Positions 7,099 to 7,540 of a DNA stretch of 7,540 nt are shown piece after piece; the first letter of the stretch is position 1; the number at the start of each line of letters is the position of its first letter. The position numbers and the translations under genes are program-made. Under the pieces are notes generated by a model, which was not told the origin of the DNA, ran no database searches, and saw only the letters and a list, made by a program, of their open reading frames with translations. This stretch comes from Rubritepida sp. (GTDB lineage: Bacteria; Pseudomonadota; Alphaproteobacteria; Acetobacterales; Acetobacteraceae): the NCBI GenBank assembly GCA_022843345.1, contig JALHNW010000081.1, forward strand, positions 1 through 7,540, written 5' to 3'.

Positions 7099-7540
7099 GA
7101 TACTTGCGGATGAGGCCCACCAGGCGCCCCTGCACCTTCACCCGCCCGGCGGCGAAGATGCGCGTCTCGTAGGCCTGGTTCGCCGGCTCCAGCGCCACGG
7201 AGTTGCCGCGCTGGCGCAGGCGCTTGAGCGTCACCTCGCTCTCGTCGATCAGCGCGACGACGATGGCGCCGTTGTCGGCGGTGTCGCCCTGGCGGATGAC
7301 GACGAGGTCGCCGTCCAGGATGCCGGCCTCCACCATCGAGTCGCCGGCGACTTCCAGCGCGTAGTGCTCGCCGCCCGTCAGCAGGTCGGCCGGCACCTCC
7401 ACCATCTCGGAGGGGTTGCGCAGCGCCTCGATCGGCGTGCCGGCGGCGATGCGGCCCATCATCGGCAGGTGGCCGTGACCGGGGCGCGCCGGGCTGCTGG
7501 GCTGCACGGCGGCGCGGCGGGCGCGCACGGCGTCCAGCTG
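7094..7540 (-). CDS. lexA: LexA repressor, C-terminal part (5' end outside window)
   Basis: 148 residues are visible, up to the window edge; the N-terminal winged-helix DNA-binding domain and the promoter lie beyond it. LexA represses SOS DNA-damage genes and cuts itself when RecA filaments form. The self-cleavage site is plain: [12 protein letters not shown], with the Ala-Gly bond encoded at about 7439-7444. The catalytic serine is in E-V-A-G-D-S-M (visible residue 68) and the catalytic lysine in E-V-T-L-K-R-L (visible residue 106), a spacing of 38, as expected for LexA/S24 peptidases. The linker before the cleavage site is rich in Pro, Ser, Arg and His. The C-terminus L-V-G-L-I-R-K-Y-H is complete. 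An UmuD-like protein is unlikely, because the visible upstream residues continue as a LexA linker and the frame is open to the edge. The gene is convergent with nnrD. Confidence 0.97.
   Translation of the reverse strand, partial: QLDAVRARRAAVQPSSPARPGHGHLPMMGRIAAGTPIEALRNPSEMVEVPADLLTGGEHYALEVAGDSMVEAGILDGDLVVIRQGDTADNGAIVVALIDESEVTLKRLRQRGNSVALEPANQAYETRIFAAGRVKVQGRLVGLIRKYH

Overview
The window is very GC-rich and densely coding, with the largest gap between genes only 113 bp. It looks like chromosome from a high-GC alphaproteobacterium. A Bug/TctC-type solute receptor, a PaoABC-like molybdenum hydroxylase, a NodN-type MaoC hydratase and a LexA repressor together fit an Acetobacteraceae (Roseomonas-like) genome. 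That placement is inferred from gene content and composition, not from a marker gene.

Layout, left to right. (1) Positions 1-684, plus strand: the 3' part of a Bug/TctC extracytoplasmic substrate-binding receptor whose start lies outside the window. (2) Positions 685-797: a convergent intergenic region with two inverted repeats. (3) Positions 798-5351, minus strand: a tightly packed five-gene run, listed in transcription order. It starts with a [2Fe-2S] subunit (4857-5351), an FAD subunit carrying a [4Fe-4S] insertion (3850-4860), and a molybdopterin catalytic subunit (1597-3846). It ends with a small secreted cysteine-containing protein of unknown function (1304-1600) and a NodN-type MaoC hydratase (798-1253). 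Neighbouring genes overlap by 4 bp (ATGA) or are 3 bp apart, except for a 50-bp gap before the hydratase. (4) Positions 5352-5429: a 78-bp divergent intergenic region that should hold outward-facing promoters. (5) Positions 5430-7078, plus strand: a histidine-phosphatase-family protein joined by an ATGA overlap to a stand-alone ADP-dependent NAD(P)H-hydrate dehydratase. (6) Positions 7094-7540, minus strand: the C-terminal part of LexA, convergent with the dehydratase. A perfect 10-bp-stem hairpin between them contains both TAG stop codons.

How the genes fit together. The three-subunit enzyme matches the E. coli PaoABC architecture in gene order and in the iron-sulfur insertion of the FAD subunit, so oxidation of an aldehyde (or hydroxylation of an aromatic or heterocyclic compound) is likely. 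No Tat signal is visible, so the enzyme is probably cytoplasmic, unlike PaoABC. The hydratase could act on an enoyl-CoA formed further down the same catabolic route. The secreted protein is the unexplained member. The phosphatase/dehydratase pair suggests nicotinamide-nucleotide or metabolite repair. I see no sign of a mobile element, CRISPR array, tRNA, rRNA or phage gene, and no clearly new multi-gene system. The best leads are the secreted protein locked into the molybdenum-enzyme operon, the phosphatase-NnrD pair, and the stop-codon hairpin.
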